Shown here: in pieces, positions 10,567-19,940 of the stretch
Numbering within the stretch: position 1 is the stretch's first letter
Layout of the letters: the number at the start of each line of letters is the position of its first letter
DNA from: an uncultured Eubacteriales bacterium
GTDB lineage: Bacteria > Bacillota > Clostridia > Christensenellales > CAG-314
Assembly (NCBI GenBank): GCA_949289125.1
Contig: CASEME010000018.1
Span: forward strand, 62,001-126,000
DNA: 64,000 nt
Direction of reading: 5' to 3'
The notes under the pieces: generated by a model
Databases searched by the model: none
What the model saw: the letters and a program-made list of their open reading frames with translations, nothing else
Told to the model about the DNA's origin: nothing
Position numbers and translations under genes: made by a program

Positions 10567-11307
10567 TTACTCCTTATCGTCGGGCAACGAATAGTACGAC
10601 TTGGCCTGCGCGGTATAATTGCCCTGTTGGTCGTACAGCACAAGCGCATTGTGCAACTGACATTGCACGTTGCCTCCCTTTACCATACGTACAAGCACAA
10701 TGTTGGGTTCAACTTCCTGTCGTGGGGATACGGGCAAAATTTCTTTGGGCTCTAAGCCCGCTTGTTTGGCAAGATAGCATGTCTCGGCTATACGTTGACT
10801 TTGATGAACAACGTACATACTGCCCTTAGCATTGAGCATCATTGCACCGCACTGCAACACTTCTTGCAAAGTCAAAGCTATTTCGTGACGGCACAGTGCA
10901 AAACGCTGTTCAATCTGCTGTTCGCCACTGCCTATTTTGCGATAAGGCGGATTGCACACCGCTATGTCGTACTCTGCTCTATGCAATGTTGCAAAGTGCT
11001 GTATATTGTCGTTGTAAATGTTAATCGTATCAGACAGATTGTTGAGCGCCACACTGCGTGTTGCCATATCTGCAAGTTGCGGCTGAAGTTCTACAGCGTC
11101 CACTGCTTTTGCATACTTTTTGCCTGCCAATAGTATGGCTATTATGCCACTGCCCGTACCTATATCCACCACTCGTTTGCCTTTGGCATTGGATACAAAG
11201 TTGGCAAGCAATACGGCGTCTGTAGTAAACTTATACTCGTTGTCACTCTGAATAATGTTAAGTCCGTTGATACCTAAACTTTCTATACGTTCGTGCTCTT
11301 TCAACAT
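10567..11307 (-). CDS. TrmN6-like tRNA (adenine37-N6)-methyltransferase
   Basis: A 246-residue Rossmann-fold methyltransferase with SAM motif VVDIGTGSGIIAILLA (about residues 45-60), acidic VELQPQ, and catalytic motif IV NPPY, which indicates N6-adenine or other exocyclic amine methylation. The opening pattern (ERIESLGINGL...FTTDAVLLANF) is that of the YabB/TrmN6 family, which modifies tRNA1(Val) A37 in E. coli. Its place immediately upstream of rsmI is conserved in Bacillota. The exact tRNA target is not determinable here. Confidence 0.88.
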   Translation of the reverse strand: MLKEHERIESLGINGLNIIQSDNEYKFTTDAVLLANFVSNAKGKRVVDIGTGSGIIAILLAGKKYAKAVDAVELQPQLADMATRSVALNNLSDTINIYNDNIQHFATLHRAEYDIAVCNPPYRKIGSGEQQIEQRFALCRHEIALTLQEVLQCGAMMLNAKGSMYVVHQSQRIAETCYLAKQAGLEPKEILPVSPRQEVEPNIVLVRMVKGGNVQCQLHNALVLYDQQGNYTAQAKSYYSLPDDKE

Positions 11308-11425
11308 ACATCAATTTTAATCAATGACTGTCAAATAGTCAATCGTTTTTTGTAGTTACCATATAAGCCAACAAATAACGGTACATATATTTTCAAAAAA
11401 CAGCCAAGTTATGCAAGTAAAATTG

Positions 11426-11454
11426 TAGACAAAAAACTAACGTTGATTTATAAT
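11426..11454 (+). promoter_or_regulatory. Sigma-A-type promoter for ferredoxin
   Basis: TAGACA (11426-11431) and a perfect TATAAT (11449-11454) with 17-bp spacing, 30 nt before the ferredoxin ATG. Confidence 0.7.
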
Positions 11455-11484
11455 ATTATTACCCTAAAATAAGGAGAGAGAACC

Positions 11485-11652
11485 ATGGCTCACAAAATTA
11501 CAGACGAATGCATTGCATGCGGCGGTTGCCAAAGTGTTTGCCCCGTTGAGGCTATTTCCGAAGGCGACGGCAAGTACGAGATTGATCCCGATACCTGCAT
11601 TGATTGTGGTGCTTGCGCAGCACAATGCCCTGTCAGCGCTATCGAAGCGTAA
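11485..11652 (+). CDS. 2[4Fe-4S] clostridial-type ferredoxin
   Basis: A 55-residue protein with two CxxCxxCxxxCP motifs (CIACGGCQSVCP and CIDCGACAAQCP), each ligating a [4Fe-4S] cluster: a small soluble low-potential electron carrier. AAGGAGAGAG lies just upstream of the ATG. It is flanked by its own promoter and an intrinsic terminator, so it is monocistronic. It is the likely electron shuttle between PFOR (40.5 kb) and the [FeFe]-hydrogenase (20.2 kb); that pairing is inferred from general clostridial metabolism. Confidence 0.97.
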   Translation: MAHKITDECIACGGCQSVCPVEAISEGDGKYEIDPDTCIDCGACAAQCPVSAIEA

Positions 11653-11666
11653 CCAAACTGTTGTTG

Positions 11667-11698
11667 CCCGCACTACCATTTAGTGCGGGTATTTTTTT
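11667..11698 (+). terminator. Intrinsic terminator of ferredoxin
   Basis: CCCGCACTA / TAGTGCGGG hairpin (11667-11675 and 11681-11689) followed by TATTTTTTT on the plus strand. Confidence 0.93.
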
Positions 11699-11707
11699 GC
11701 AAAATAA

Positions 11708-11763
11708 TAGGACAAGCACTTTGCATCAACTTTGAGTTGGTACAACTGCTTGTCCTCTTTTTT
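11708..11763. terminator. Second hairpin terminator, probably bidirectional
   Basis: AGGACAAGCA (11709-11718) pairs with TGCTTGTCCT (11748-11757), with an inner GTTG/CAAC. It is followed by a T-rich run on the plus strand and TATTATTTT on the minus strand. It separates ferredoxin from the convergent CLC gene. Confidence 0.75.
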
Positions 11764-11776
11764 ATTATGTTAGTTA

Positions 11777-13366
11777 TTAGTTGACGTACACGTCTTCGCT
11801 CTGCTGTCCCAAAATGTCGGACAACTGTGCAAGAGTATGATTGGCGTCGTAAGTCTGCACCTGTATATACAGCGTGTCCCCTGCGTCAATGCGCTTTTCG
11901 CCGTCATTGTCCATACTGCATACGTTGTCTTTGCACTGCACAACTTGCGTTATGTGTGTATTGTGTGGCCACAAAATGTCGCGCACACTTTTGCCCACGG
12001 CAAACGCTCCTGCTTGCGCAACAAACTTCAAGTGCAATATACTGCTTGTTTTGCCGTGATTTTGTTTTTCTACCATGCGTTCCAACAACACGTCGTACAA
12101 AGGCTCTACGCGCAACAACTCGCACATTGTATAAGACACAAACACAGTTATGCCCACATAGATAAGATTGTTAAACTGCCAAGTGCTTTCCAACACAAAC
12201 ACCATAGCAGTAAGAGGAGCACGCGTACTTGCGCCCATAAATGCCGACATGGATATTATTACTACAGTGGGCACAAGTTCTTGCGACATACCCATTGCCA
12301 CAAAGAGATTGCCGCACAATCCGCCAAGCAAAGCACCTACTGTCAACATAGGTATAAACATACCGCCCGTTGCGCCTGCCGACGTGCATAGCGATATGAG
12401 TACAAACTTTACTGCAAACAGCAACAAAATGCTGTACCACATATATTTTTGCTGAGCCACACCGCTAATTACCGAAGCACCGCCGTTCAGTGCGTCCGTA
12501 AGAAAGATACCTACAATGCCCACAACAAAAAATATTGCAATAAGACGCACAAGGTATGGTATTTTGCGCAAAACACTTTCGTCCCACAGCTTGCCGAGCT
12601 TTAATATAAACAAATTGAACAGGCAAGCCACACCGCCCACAAACAAGCCTAACAACAATGGCACCCATATGTCGGACAACTGCAACTGTTGTAGCTGAGG
12701 CAACACAAACAAAGGTTGCAAGTTGTGTCCCAACAGTACCGTCCACAAATTGGCTATACTACCTGCCACAACTACTGCGCACATAGCCATCATAAGTATC
12801 ATAGGTGTAAAACGCTTGTGCGCTTCTTCGAGCGCAAATATTATGCCTGTCAAAGGTGCGTTGGTAGCCACTGCAAAACCTGCGCATGCGCCGCCTGTCA
12901 TAATGTATCTGCTCCAACAGTCGTGCGACAACGGTAGCTTGCTTGTGCCTGCTCCAAGTGCCGTGCCCAACAGTACCGAAGGTCCTTCGCTACCCAAAGG
13001 CAAGCCTGCAAAAAAAGCTACAAAACTGTTGACCACAACAGCTATTGACGTTCGCAACCATCTGATAGTGAGTATACCGCGCAAAACGCCCTCTGCTCTC
13101 GGTATGCCACCGCCCTTAGTTTCGTTTGCCCACCGCTGCATAAGCCACATAATTGTTGCCAATGCCGCAAGCACAACAAACAGCAAGGGGATATATGCTG
13201 GGTTGGCGTACAACAAGGTATATAGGTGTGCGCATTGTTCTACCAGCCACTCTGCACCCAACTTGAACAAAAACACAATACTACCCACAAACACACCTGT
13301 AAGTATGCCGTATACAATGCAGGGTATTACTACGTTTTTGAGATAATTAAGGTATTTACTTTTCAT
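11777..13366 (-). CDS. CLC-family chloride channel/antiporter with TrkA-C-like domain
   Basis: A membrane anion transporter with about ten or more helices. The selectivity/gating motif LPLGSEGPS retains the gating glutamate typical of H+/Cl- exchangers. A GG(M)FIPM segment and a final ~80-residue soluble TrkA-C (RCK_C)-like domain, starting near FAVGKSVRDI, are also visible; this domain is often a ligand-binding regulator. The ATG at 13366 is preferred (GTGAGG seven bases upstream) over a TTG at 13387 that lies against the previous stop. It follows the HAD gene closely and may be co-transcribed. Confidence 0.92.
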   Translation of the reverse strand: MKSKYLNYLKNVVIPCIVYGILTGVFVGSIVFLFKLGAEWLVEQCAHLYTLLYANPAYIPLLFVVLAALATIMWLMQRWANETKGGGIPRAEGVLRGILTIRWLRTSIAVVVNSFVAFFAGLPLGSEGPSVLLGTALGAGTSKLPLSHDCWSRYIMTGGACAGFAVATNAPLTGIIFALEEAHKRFTPMILMMAMCAVVVAGSIANLWTVLLGHNLQPLFVLPQLQQLQLSDIWVPLLLGLFVGGVACLFNLFILKLGKLWDESVLRKIPYLVRLIAIFFVVGIVGIFLTDALNGGASVISGVAQQKYMWYSILLLFAVKFVLISLCTSAGATGGMFIPMLTVGALLGGLCGNLFVAMGMSQELVPTVVIISMSAFMGASTRAPLTAMVFVLESTWQFNNLIYVGITVFVSYTMCELLRVEPLYDVLLERMVEKQNHGKTSSILHLKFVAQAGAFAVGKSVRDILWPHNTHITQVVQCKDNVCSMDNDGEKRIDAGDTLYIQVQTYDANHTLAQLSDILGQQSEDVYVN

Positions 13367-13387
13367 AACTGCCTCACAAAACTTCAA

Positions 13388-14059
13388 TCAACCTTTGCGG
13401 TCTATCAACAGTTGCAACAACTCGCTTGTGCTGTCCACTATGGCTTCGGGAGCATGTTGTGCAAGCACTCCCCTACTTTCAAAGCCATAACTTACCGCCA
13501 CTACGTCTATGTTGTTGTCTCTTGCTCCGTCCACGTCAAAGCAGGTATCGCCAATCATCAAGCAACTATCCTTTTCCCACTTATTGTCCGAGATAAGTTG
13601 ACTCAAAATTTCGTTTTTGAAGCCACGACGCTCGTTTTGACCGTACACGCAGTCAAACAGGTTGTACAGTTTGAGATGTTGCAAAGACTGTATAGCAAAA
13701 GGCTCGTACTTGCTGGTCGCAACAGACAGCACAAAGCCTGCTTTTTTGAGCTCTTGCATCGTATGCTCTATACCATCGTAAGGCTTGCTTTTGAGCCCTG
13801 CTTTGTCCTCCTCAAATATGCGTCTGTAGTCCTTCAATGCCTGTTGCCAATTATCACCGCCCACAAGGTGCTGAAAGCTGTATTCGAGGGGCGGACCTAT
13901 ATGCTTTTTGAAGTCTACATTGCTGTAGTCTATACCGTATATATCGAGCACTTTTTTGAACGTATCCGTTATGCCTTGTTCGGTGTTGTTGATTGTGCCG
14001 TCAAAGTCAAAAATTAGATATTTGTATTTGTCTTTCAAACCTTTGTTGATAGTTATCAT
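13388..14059 (-). CDS. HAD-superfamily phosphatase (Gph/PGP-like)
   Basis: A 223-residue HAD hydrolase with motif I DFDGTINNT (nucleophile and acid Asp), motif II in SVATSK, motif III lysine and motif IV GDTCFDVDGA. The helical cap after motif I is that of the phosphoglycolate-phosphatase-like C1 group. It hydrolyses a small phosphate ester in the cytoplasm. The real substrate (phosphoglycolate, pyrophosphate or sugar phosphate) cannot be fixed from sequence. ATG at 14059 with GGAGAAC upstream; the neighbours are a CYTH triphosphatase and the CLC transporter. Confidence 0.9.
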   Translation of the reverse strand: MITINKGLKDKYKYLIFDFDGTINNTEQGITDTFKKVLDIYGIDYSNVDFKKHIGPPLEYSFQHLVGGDNWQQALKDYRRIFEEDKAGLKSKPYDGIEHTMQELKKAGFVLSVATSKYEPFAIQSLQHLKLYNLFDCVYGQNERRGFKNEILSQLISDNKWEKDSCLMIGDTCFDVDGARDNNIDVVAVSYGFESRGVLAQHAPEAIVDSTSELLQLLIDRKG

Positions 14060-14075
14060 TGATGTTCTCCAATAT

Positions 14076-14669
14076 TTACAGTGGCATTGGGATGCCTGCT
14101 AATCTTTCAAAAAAGCGCTCGCTTTTGGCTACAGAACTTTGGATAGTTATGCCTTGCTTTTGCAATGTGTCCTTTAGTTGTTGCAACTTAGCTATATTGT
14201 CACTTTCGCACTCCAACTCGTAGTCGCACGTGCCTAAGTAGTAGTTTTTGTCCAACTCGACATTAAGCCCATCCGCAGTTGTCCAAACTGTGCGCAAAGT
14301 TGTTAGTGTTCCGCAACAACGGAAAGTTGTGTTGGCGCACCCTATTGCCTTAGTGTCTACACCAAGCAACGAACGCAGTTGTCTGTCGTTGATGCCACAG
14401 TCGATAAGTGCGTTTGCCAGCGCACTGCTAAGCTCTGCACTATACTCCTCTGCACGCATAATGTCTTTGCTGTAGTCGCAACGCACCTTAAGCGTAAGGC
14501 AATATTTGTCGTGCTTTTTGCGCACACGCAACATATAGTCCTTATCCATGCCGTCACGGTAAAAGTAGTAATTGACCTGTTCAACACCCTTTGTACCGCT
14601 TTTAGCAACAAGCTCGTTGTACTGTTTGGAGGTAAGTTCCAATTTCAGTTCCTGTTCCAAAGTTTTCAT
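14076..14669 (-). CDS. CYTH domain (triphosphate tunnel) protein
   Basis: A 197-residue protein beginning with the ExExK-type signature (EQELKLEL) and continuing with MLRVRKKHDKYCLTLK, ELDKNYY, YELECES and KSERFF. These are the charged strands lining the metal and triphosphate tunnel of CYTH enzymes. Family members hydrolyse inorganic triphosphate or thiamine triphosphate, or act as class IV adenylate cyclases, and the sequence does not settle which. GGAGAG lies about 12 bases before the ATG. It is adjacent to the HAD phosphatase, so polyphosphate or nucleotide cleaning is a reasonable guess. Confidence 0.85.
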   Translation of the reverse strand: MKTLEQELKLELTSKQYNELVAKSGTKGVEQVNYYFYRDGMDKDYMLRVRKKHDKYCLTLKVRCDYSKDIMRAEEYSAELSSALANALIDCGINDRQLRSLLGVDTKAIGCANTTFRCCGTLTTLRTVWTTADGLNVELDKNYYLGTCDYELECESDNIAKLQQLKDTLQKQGITIQSSVAKSERFFERLAGIPMPL

Positions 14670-14758
14670 AACAAAAAATTGCTCTCCGCAAAATAAAATG
14701 TCTGTGGTTTGTACCCTTCAATATGATAGCTAATCTGCCACCACAAAAACTATCACAA

Positions 14759-15898
14759 CTATTTATCTTGTTGTGTTACAAGTTGCAACAGTTTTTGTTC
14801 AAAGCCATATTTGTCGGCAAGTTGCAACAGTTGAGCGGGCAATGGCTTGCGTTTGGACACAAGTGTTGCACGTATCATAATGTTTTTGGGGGAGTGTTGC
14901 ATATCCACAAACTCCACTACGTCTGTTTTATAACCGCAACTTTGCAATATTGCCGCCCTTATTGCGTCTGTTAGCAAAGCGCAAGTGCGCTCCTTTATCA
15001 GACCGTGTTGTAGCAATATATCGAGGTCGCCGCCCTTTTTGATAGAAAGGTTGATTTGGTGTTGACAACAGGGCACGGAAAATACATATGGTATGTTGTT
15101 GGATATGGAGTGGTACAATGCATAGTCCGTAGCCGTATCGCAAGCGTGCAAAGTTACCATAATGTCGGCATCAGTTGTATAACGTATATCGCCCACGTCC
15201 CCTACTACAAACTTCAGCCCGTCCGAATATCCATACTTTGCAGCAATCTCGTTGCAGTGTTGCACCACATCGCTTTTAAGGTCGTAGCCCACAATGCTTA
15301 CATTTTTGTTGCGCAACACTTTGAGGTAATAATACAAAACAAAGGTCAAGTACGATTTGCCACAACCAAAGTCGAGCACTTTGACGCTCTCTTTGTCTAT
15401 GTTGCGCAAAGCGTCGTCCACAATCTCTACAAAGCGATTGATTTGTTTGTACTTGTCGTATTTGGATTTGATTATTTTGTAATTGCTATCAAATACGCCC
15501 AAATCCACCAAAGCAGGTATTGCCATACCTTCGGCAATAATATATTGTTTGCTTCTGTTGTGCGCAAGGTCGGCAGTTTTGAAAGTTGCATTGTCCTTTT
15601 GTTTGCAACGCACCTTGCCATTGGGCAAACGATAAAAGTCGTATGTCTGCTTAGCACACACTATATTTGCCTGATCGTACTCCAACAGTAGTTGCTCTGC
15701 CTTTTGCTTCCAACTATCCATAGACACATTGAGATGAAACACTTTGTCTGCCGTGTACTGTTCCAGCTGAATACACTGCTGACCTTTGACTGTTACAGGT
15801 CGTGCCACTATCTTTTTGTATTGAGTGTTGTGCTGAGGCTGACTGAGTACGGCTTTTACCAACTCGCACCCCGTAAGTAACGACAATGCTCTATGCAT
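14759..15898 (-). CDS. SAM-dependent methyltransferase (Methyltransf_32/METTL25-like)
   Basis: A 379-residue protein. Residues ~1-150 carry an unrecognised N-terminal domain. A Rossmann SAM-binding core follows with VLDFGCGKSYLTF (motif I), VGYDLKSDV, VVGDVGD and the characteristic LHACDTATDYAL, then PCCQHQ. The LHACD and PCCQ elements are hallmarks of the METTL25/RRNAD1-like class, suspected to act on RNA or protein. The substrate is unknown. It has its own TTGTCA-17-TATAAT promoter, and GGAG precedes the ATG. Confidence 0.8.
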   Translation of the reverse strand: MHRALSLLTGCELVKAVLSQPQHNTQYKKIVARPVTVKGQQCIQLEQYTADKVFHLNVSMDSWKQKAEQLLLEYDQANIVCAKQTYDFYRLPNGKVRCKQKDNATFKTADLAHNRSKQYIIAEGMAIPALVDLGVFDSNYKIIKSKYDKYKQINRFVEIVDDALRNIDKESVKVLDFGCGKSYLTFVLYYYLKVLRNKNVSIVGYDLKSDVVQHCNEIAAKYGYSDGLKFVVGDVGDIRYTTDADIMVTLHACDTATDYALYHSISNNIPYVFSVPCCQHQINLSIKKGGDLDILLQHGLIKERTCALLTDAIRAAILQSCGYKTDVVEFVDMQHSPKNIMIRATLVSKRKPLPAQLLQLADKYGFEQKLLQLVTQQDK

Positions 15899-16352
15899 AC
15901 TCCAATCCTTTTTTTAGGCATATTTCAAAAAAGTATTTTGTGCCAAAATTACCTACTTATTATAACATACATACATTTTACTGACAACGATTTATCCCAT
16001 TACATATATTGACAAATATTGCAAATGCCAACCAAATATACTTATTTTGCACGTAATATAGTTTGCACAAGGTAAAGTACATTTAGTCGATGACAAAACA
16101 CTTAATACTATTTTCAATTACAGTGTTTTTGCATATCTACTAAATAGTGAGCGTAAGTTTTGATAGAAAAAAATTTTGACAAACTACAAATACGAGGTAA
16201 AAGGGTGCTAAATTTGTAAAATTACATAGTACAAAAGTTTGACACTACAAAAAGCACACCATTGTTGAACAAAGCATAATTGCAGCTCCTACAGTCAAAC
16301 ATTGCCCATTGAACCATAACAACAAAAACTTTTTGGCAAAACAAATTTATAC
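15899..16352. other. AT-rich intergenic region without recognisable gene
   Basis: Apart from the promoter of the methyltransferase, no credible reading frame with a ribosome-binding site, RNA gene or repeat was found here. Confidence 0.6.
15959..15987 (-). promoter_or_regulatory. Sigma-A-type promoter of the methyltransferase gene
   Basis: TTGTCA (15982-15987) and TATAAT (15959-15964) on the minus strand with 17-bp spacing. Confidence 0.7.
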
Positions 16353-16390
16353 AAAAAAATAGTCCGCTACACTTTGCGTATAGCGGACTT
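16353..16390 (-). terminator. Intrinsic terminator of rubrerythrin
   Basis: AGTCCGCTA / TAGCGGACT hairpin (16361-16369 and 16381-16389) followed on the minus strand by ATTTTTTT. Confidence 0.93.
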
Positions 16391-16455
16391 TTAGTTTGAT
16401 ACAATGTGCAATACTTAATGCAAGTATTGAGCTTTCAAAAACACAACAACGCCAA

Positions 16456-16989
16456 TCAATAATTAGCTGCTCTGCGTTCAAAGTAAGCCTGAGGATGGTC
16501 GCATACAGGGCAAACTTGGGGAGCTGTTTTGCCTACATGCATGTGACCGCAGTTGCGGCATACCCACACTGTTTCTGCGCTCTCAGCAAACACTTTGCCT
16601 TGCTTTACGTTGTCAAAAAGTTTGAGATAACGTTCTTCGTGTGTTTTCTCAATAGCGGCAACAGCACGGAATTTTGCAGCAATATCCTTAAAGCCTTCTT
16701 TTTCTGCAACTTCAGCAAACTCTTTGTACATTTCTGTCCATTCGTAGTTTTCGCCTGTTGCAGCGTCCTTGAGGTTGTCCAAAGTGGTATTGATGCCGTG
16801 GCACAACTTAAACCACATTTTAGCGTGTTCCTTTTCGTTGTTGGCTGTTTCTTGGAAGATAGCTGCTATTTGCTCATAGCCTTCTTTCTTAGCCTTACTT
16901 GCGTAATAGTCGTATTTGTTGCGAGCCTGACTTTCTCCGGCAAATGCTGCAAGAAGATTTTGCTCGGTTTTGCTTCCTTTAAGTTCCAT
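16456..16989 (-). CDS. rbr: Rubrerythrin
   Basis: A non-haem diiron peroxidase that removes H2O2 in anaerobes. The 177-residue protein has an N-terminal ferritin-like four-helix domain with the ExxARxxY and NEKEHAK (ExxH) ligands and a second EKTHEERY, followed by a rubredoxin-type domain with CxxC pairs (CRNCG and CPVCD). Start ATG at 16989 with CGGAGG upstream; own TTGCGT-17-TATAAT promoter and terminator, so it is monocistronic. Complete and normal. Confidence 0.97.
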   Translation of the reverse strand: MELKGSKTEQNLLAAFAGESQARNKYDYYASKAKKEGYEQIAAIFQETANNEKEHAKMWFKLCHGINTTLDNLKDAATGENYEWTEMYKEFAEVAEKEGFKDIAAKFRAVAAIEKTHEERYLKLFDNVKQGKVFAESAETVWVCRNCGHMHVGKTAPQVCPVCDHPQAYFERRAANY

Positions 16990-17030
16990 ATTTTTTACCT
17001 CCGTTTTATTCGTTGACCGAATGTGGGCAT

Positions 17031-17059
17031 ATTATACCACAACGCACGCACAAACGCAA
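17031..17059 (-). promoter_or_regulatory. Sigma-A-type promoter of rubrerythrin
   Basis: TTGCGT (17054-17059) and TATAAT (17031-17036), minus strand, 17-bp spacer. No operator was recognised. Confidence 0.75.
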
Positions 17060-17149
17060 CTGCAAAATAAAATAGCAAATAAATTAACTTTAGTTTTATT
17101 TTTGACAAATTTGGTACTATTTATATCGTCTTTTAATTATTTGCGTTTG

Positions 17150-19642
17150 TTACTTTTTGCGGCGCTTGAGTACAAGATATACTGCCACACTCACCCCTAC
17201 TACTCCCACAACGCCTGCAACGCTTGCTATCACTATTGTTGCAGTATTGTCTGACTGCGATGTCTCGGGCTTTTCTGGCGGTTGAGGTTCGGGCTCTGGT
17301 TCGGGCTCTGGTGCTTGTTGCTTAGGTGCGTTTATAATTTCAATTACCGTTTGCTCGTTTGTAGCCCACACCTCTTGCACACTTTGCGCACTTTCCACTG
17401 CTTTTACTCCGTTGTTGTAAAGTTGAGTTACGTTGTCCCAACACGTTGGACAATACTCTTGCATATCAAGATGCGTGTAGCTACTCAAAAGTTGCAACAC
17501 GGCGTCAAATTTGGCTTGGGAAAGTTGCATTGCATCATCAAGCCTTTGTAACGTAGTTGACGCCACATAACTTTGTGCGACATCTGACAGACTATCATAG
17601 TTGTCCAACACAACTTGCAAAGTGTGCACGCTGTCCGACGTTATGTCACTGTTATTTAACGTCAACAATATGTCTGCATTGCTTTGCCACAACGCCGCGT
17701 CACGATACAACACAAGTGCTTCTTTTTGCTCGTTGATAACTTGCAAAGCAAGCGTTGACACGTCCAACAAACTGTCATAATTGGTAAGACTGCTGTACTG
17801 TTGCAAATACTGCACATCGGCTTTTGTTATTGCATCTACGCTTTGCGCATAAGCAATATTGCCTTGTCCCAACTGTATAGCAATGTTGTTGGACACCGCA
17901 TTGAGTATCGCTAAATATTGTGTGCGCCAGCCCTCTACTACCTCTCTGATACGTTGAGTGCGGTTGCTTACCTTTTGCATACTGCTCAAACAACTATCCA
18001 CATACTTTCGCATAAGCGAAGTGTTTTTGTTGCTATTGTATATTTGTTGTATTATTTCAAAGTCTTGCTGTATTTGCTCTTGTGTACGAGTAGCAGACAA
18101 CATTTCGGCTGTGGTATTTTTGATTTCACCGTCCAAAACATCTGACATTACAAAGTCACTTGCACCTAATATACCGTCAAACATAGTTGTGCGTTTGTAC
18201 ATAAGTTCGTACAGTCTGACATCGGCAAAGTTTTCTCTATTGATAAAACTCAAAACATACACATCGTTGTCTTGCCCTATTCGCTGACATCTGCCTATGC
18301 GTTGCTCTACCTTTTGGATATTCCACGGCAAGTCATAGTTGATTACAAAAGAACAAAACTGCATATTAAAGCTCTCACTTGCATTGTCTGTTGCAAGCAA
18401 TATGTTGGCACTCTTTTGCCACTCAGTAATACTGTCCTCGTTGCTAAAGACTACTACTTTGTAATTTGTATGCAATGCAAGTTGTTTATATAGGTACTCT
18501 TGTGTTTGTCTGTTTTCGGTAAAAATAATAGCTTTGGGTTTGCCTTTGGATTTTAGGTTAGCAAAGCCTTGTTTTAGTGCTACAAGCAAAGCATTACACT
18601 TACTTGTATCTGTAATAGAAGTTGCAAGGTCTAGCATTGCCTTTATTTGTTCGGCTTCTGCTAGTGCTTGTTGTGTTGCATTTTTGGTCAAACGAAAATA
18701 TATACCTGACAAAGTTTTACTTAATGCGTATATGCTAGAAGAAAAAAGTTTGCACAACATTAGGTTGAGTTCGTACTCGTCCATTTGTGGGAAAGCAATT
18801 TTATTGCCTTTGCCCGTATATTGTGTTAGCATTTGCAAAAGCTTGTTTTCTTGCTCGGTAAGTTTGTACTCCTGAGTGTGCAATATTCTGTCGGGCAATT
18901 TTACATCGCCTCTTACTTGATTGCGTAAAGTTCGAAAAGCAAAAGGGGCAATAATATCTTTAAGTTCTTGATAATTTTGTGGTTTTTTGTAATAGCGTTT
19001 GTAAAAAGATTGTTCGTCACCAAAGACAGAAGTATCAATAAACTTGATTAAGCCGTACAAGTCCATTACATTTATTTGCATTGGTGTTGCAGTGAGTAAC
19101 AACTTTTGTACATTTTGAAAAGCATTGTAGAGATTGCTTGCTGTTTGGTTTTCGCCTGTATAAAACTTTCTTAGTCTGTGAGCTTCTTCAAATACTGCCA
19201 AGTCCCATTTGACTGTGGATAGCTCTTTGTGCAATTCGTTGGCTTTGGGGTAACTTATTATTTTGACTGTTGTGTCTGTAACAATATCTGTGTTGCTTTC
19301 AATAACCTTGCAAGGCAAGTCAAATTGCTCGGCAATTATTCTTTGCCATTGTTTTGCAAGCAATGTAGGCACAACAACAATTATCTTGTCTTTACCACTA
19401 TAAAAATATTGTGATATAACTAGCATAGCTTCTGTTGCTTTGCCTAGTCCTACTTCGTCACATAAAATATAACCTCGTGACAAAGGGTTGGCTACTGCAA
19501 AATATGCGGCAGCCACCTGATGAGGATATATATCTATACCTGACTTTAAGTATATTGGTATCAATTTGTCAACACTACCATATTTACTCTCGTGTGACAA
19601 TTTGTACGCCAAATATCTTGCCTGACTATCCGTCTGCACCAT
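17150..19642 (-). CDS. SNF2-family helicase fused to a surface-protein-like, membrane-anchored C-terminal region
   Basis: About 830 residues from the ATG at 19642 (GAGGT nine bases upstream; an in-frame TTG at 19657 is less likely). Residues ~40-490 form a two-lobed SNF2/RapA-type ATPase: DEVGLGKA (motif I, the usual GKT is GKA), FEEAHRL (motif II, DEAH replaced by EEAH), LLTATPMQ (III) and QRIGRCQRIGQ (VI). Residues ~515-560 resemble the usual helical extension. From ~575 the protein is unlike helicases: Ala/Ser/Gln/Tyr-rich helical repeats (YDSL recurs), a CPTC pair, a Pro-Glu linker (EPEPEPEP), a ~26-residue hydrophobic helix and a KRRKK end, as in cell-wall-surface proteins. There is no N-terminal signal peptide. 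Monocistronic; role unknown. Confidence 0.8.
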   Translation of the reverse strand: MVQTDSQARYLAYKLSHESKYGSVDKLIPIYLKSGIDIYPHQVAAAYFAVANPLSRGYILCDEVGLGKATEAMLVISQYFYSGKDKIIVVVPTLLAKQWQRIIAEQFDLPCKVIESNTDIVTDTTVKIISYPKANELHKELSTVKWDLAVFEEAHRLRKFYTGENQTASNLYNAFQNVQKLLLTATPMQINVMDLYGLIKFIDTSVFGDEQSFYKRYYKKPQNYQELKDIIAPFAFRTLRNQVRGDVKLPDRILHTQEYKLTEQENKLLQMLTQYTGKGNKIAFPQMDEYELNLMLCKLFSSSIYALSKTLSGIYFRLTKNATQQALAEAEQIKAMLDLATSITDTSKCNALLVALKQGFANLKSKGKPKAIIFTENRQTQEYLYKQLALHTNYKVVVFSNEDSITEWQKSANILLATDNASESFNMQFCSFVINYDLPWNIQKVEQRIGRCQRIGQDNDVYVLSFINRENFADVRLYELMYKRTTMFDGILGASDFVMSDVLDGEIKNTTAEMLSATRTQEQIQQDFEIIQQIYNSNKNTSLMRKYVDSCLSSMQKVSNRTQRIREVVEGWRTQYLAILNAVSNNIAIQLGQGNIAYAQSVDAITKADVQYLQQYSSLTNYDSLLDVSTLALQVINEQKEALVLYRDAALWQSNADILLTLNNSDITSDSVHTLQVVLDNYDSLSDVAQSYVASTTLQRLDDAMQLSQAKFDAVLQLLSSYTHLDMQEYCPTCWDNVTQLYNNGVKAVESAQSVQEVWATNEQTVIEIINAPKQQAPEPEPEPEPQPPEKPETSQSDNTATIVIASVAGVVGVVGVSVAVYLVLKRRKK

Positions 19643-19671
19643 CTCTACATACCTCAATAAACTACCTACAA

Positions 19672-19700
19672 ATTATATCAAAATATTTGCTTATTTGCAA
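19672..19700 (-). promoter_or_regulatory. Sigma-A-type promoter of the SNF2 gene
   Basis: TTGCAA (19695-19700) and TATAAT (19672-19677) on the minus strand, 17-bp spacing, about 30 nt before the start. Confidence 0.7.
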
Positions 19701-19940
19701 TGCTTATATGGGACGTGTATGTTATTTTTAATAAAAAGTTCATTTGATAAGTTGATAGATAATTTGTTTTCAAAATTATATGACAATTAGATATTTTCGG
19801 TTAAGAATAATAACTGCAAATACAAAAATTTATAAGATTGCTAGTTCATACCCTATACATTAAGAGAAAAAACAAATTTACATCCCTAAAAATTAAATAT
19901 ATTTTCACTACCAACAAAATGTTCAAAAACACAATATATA

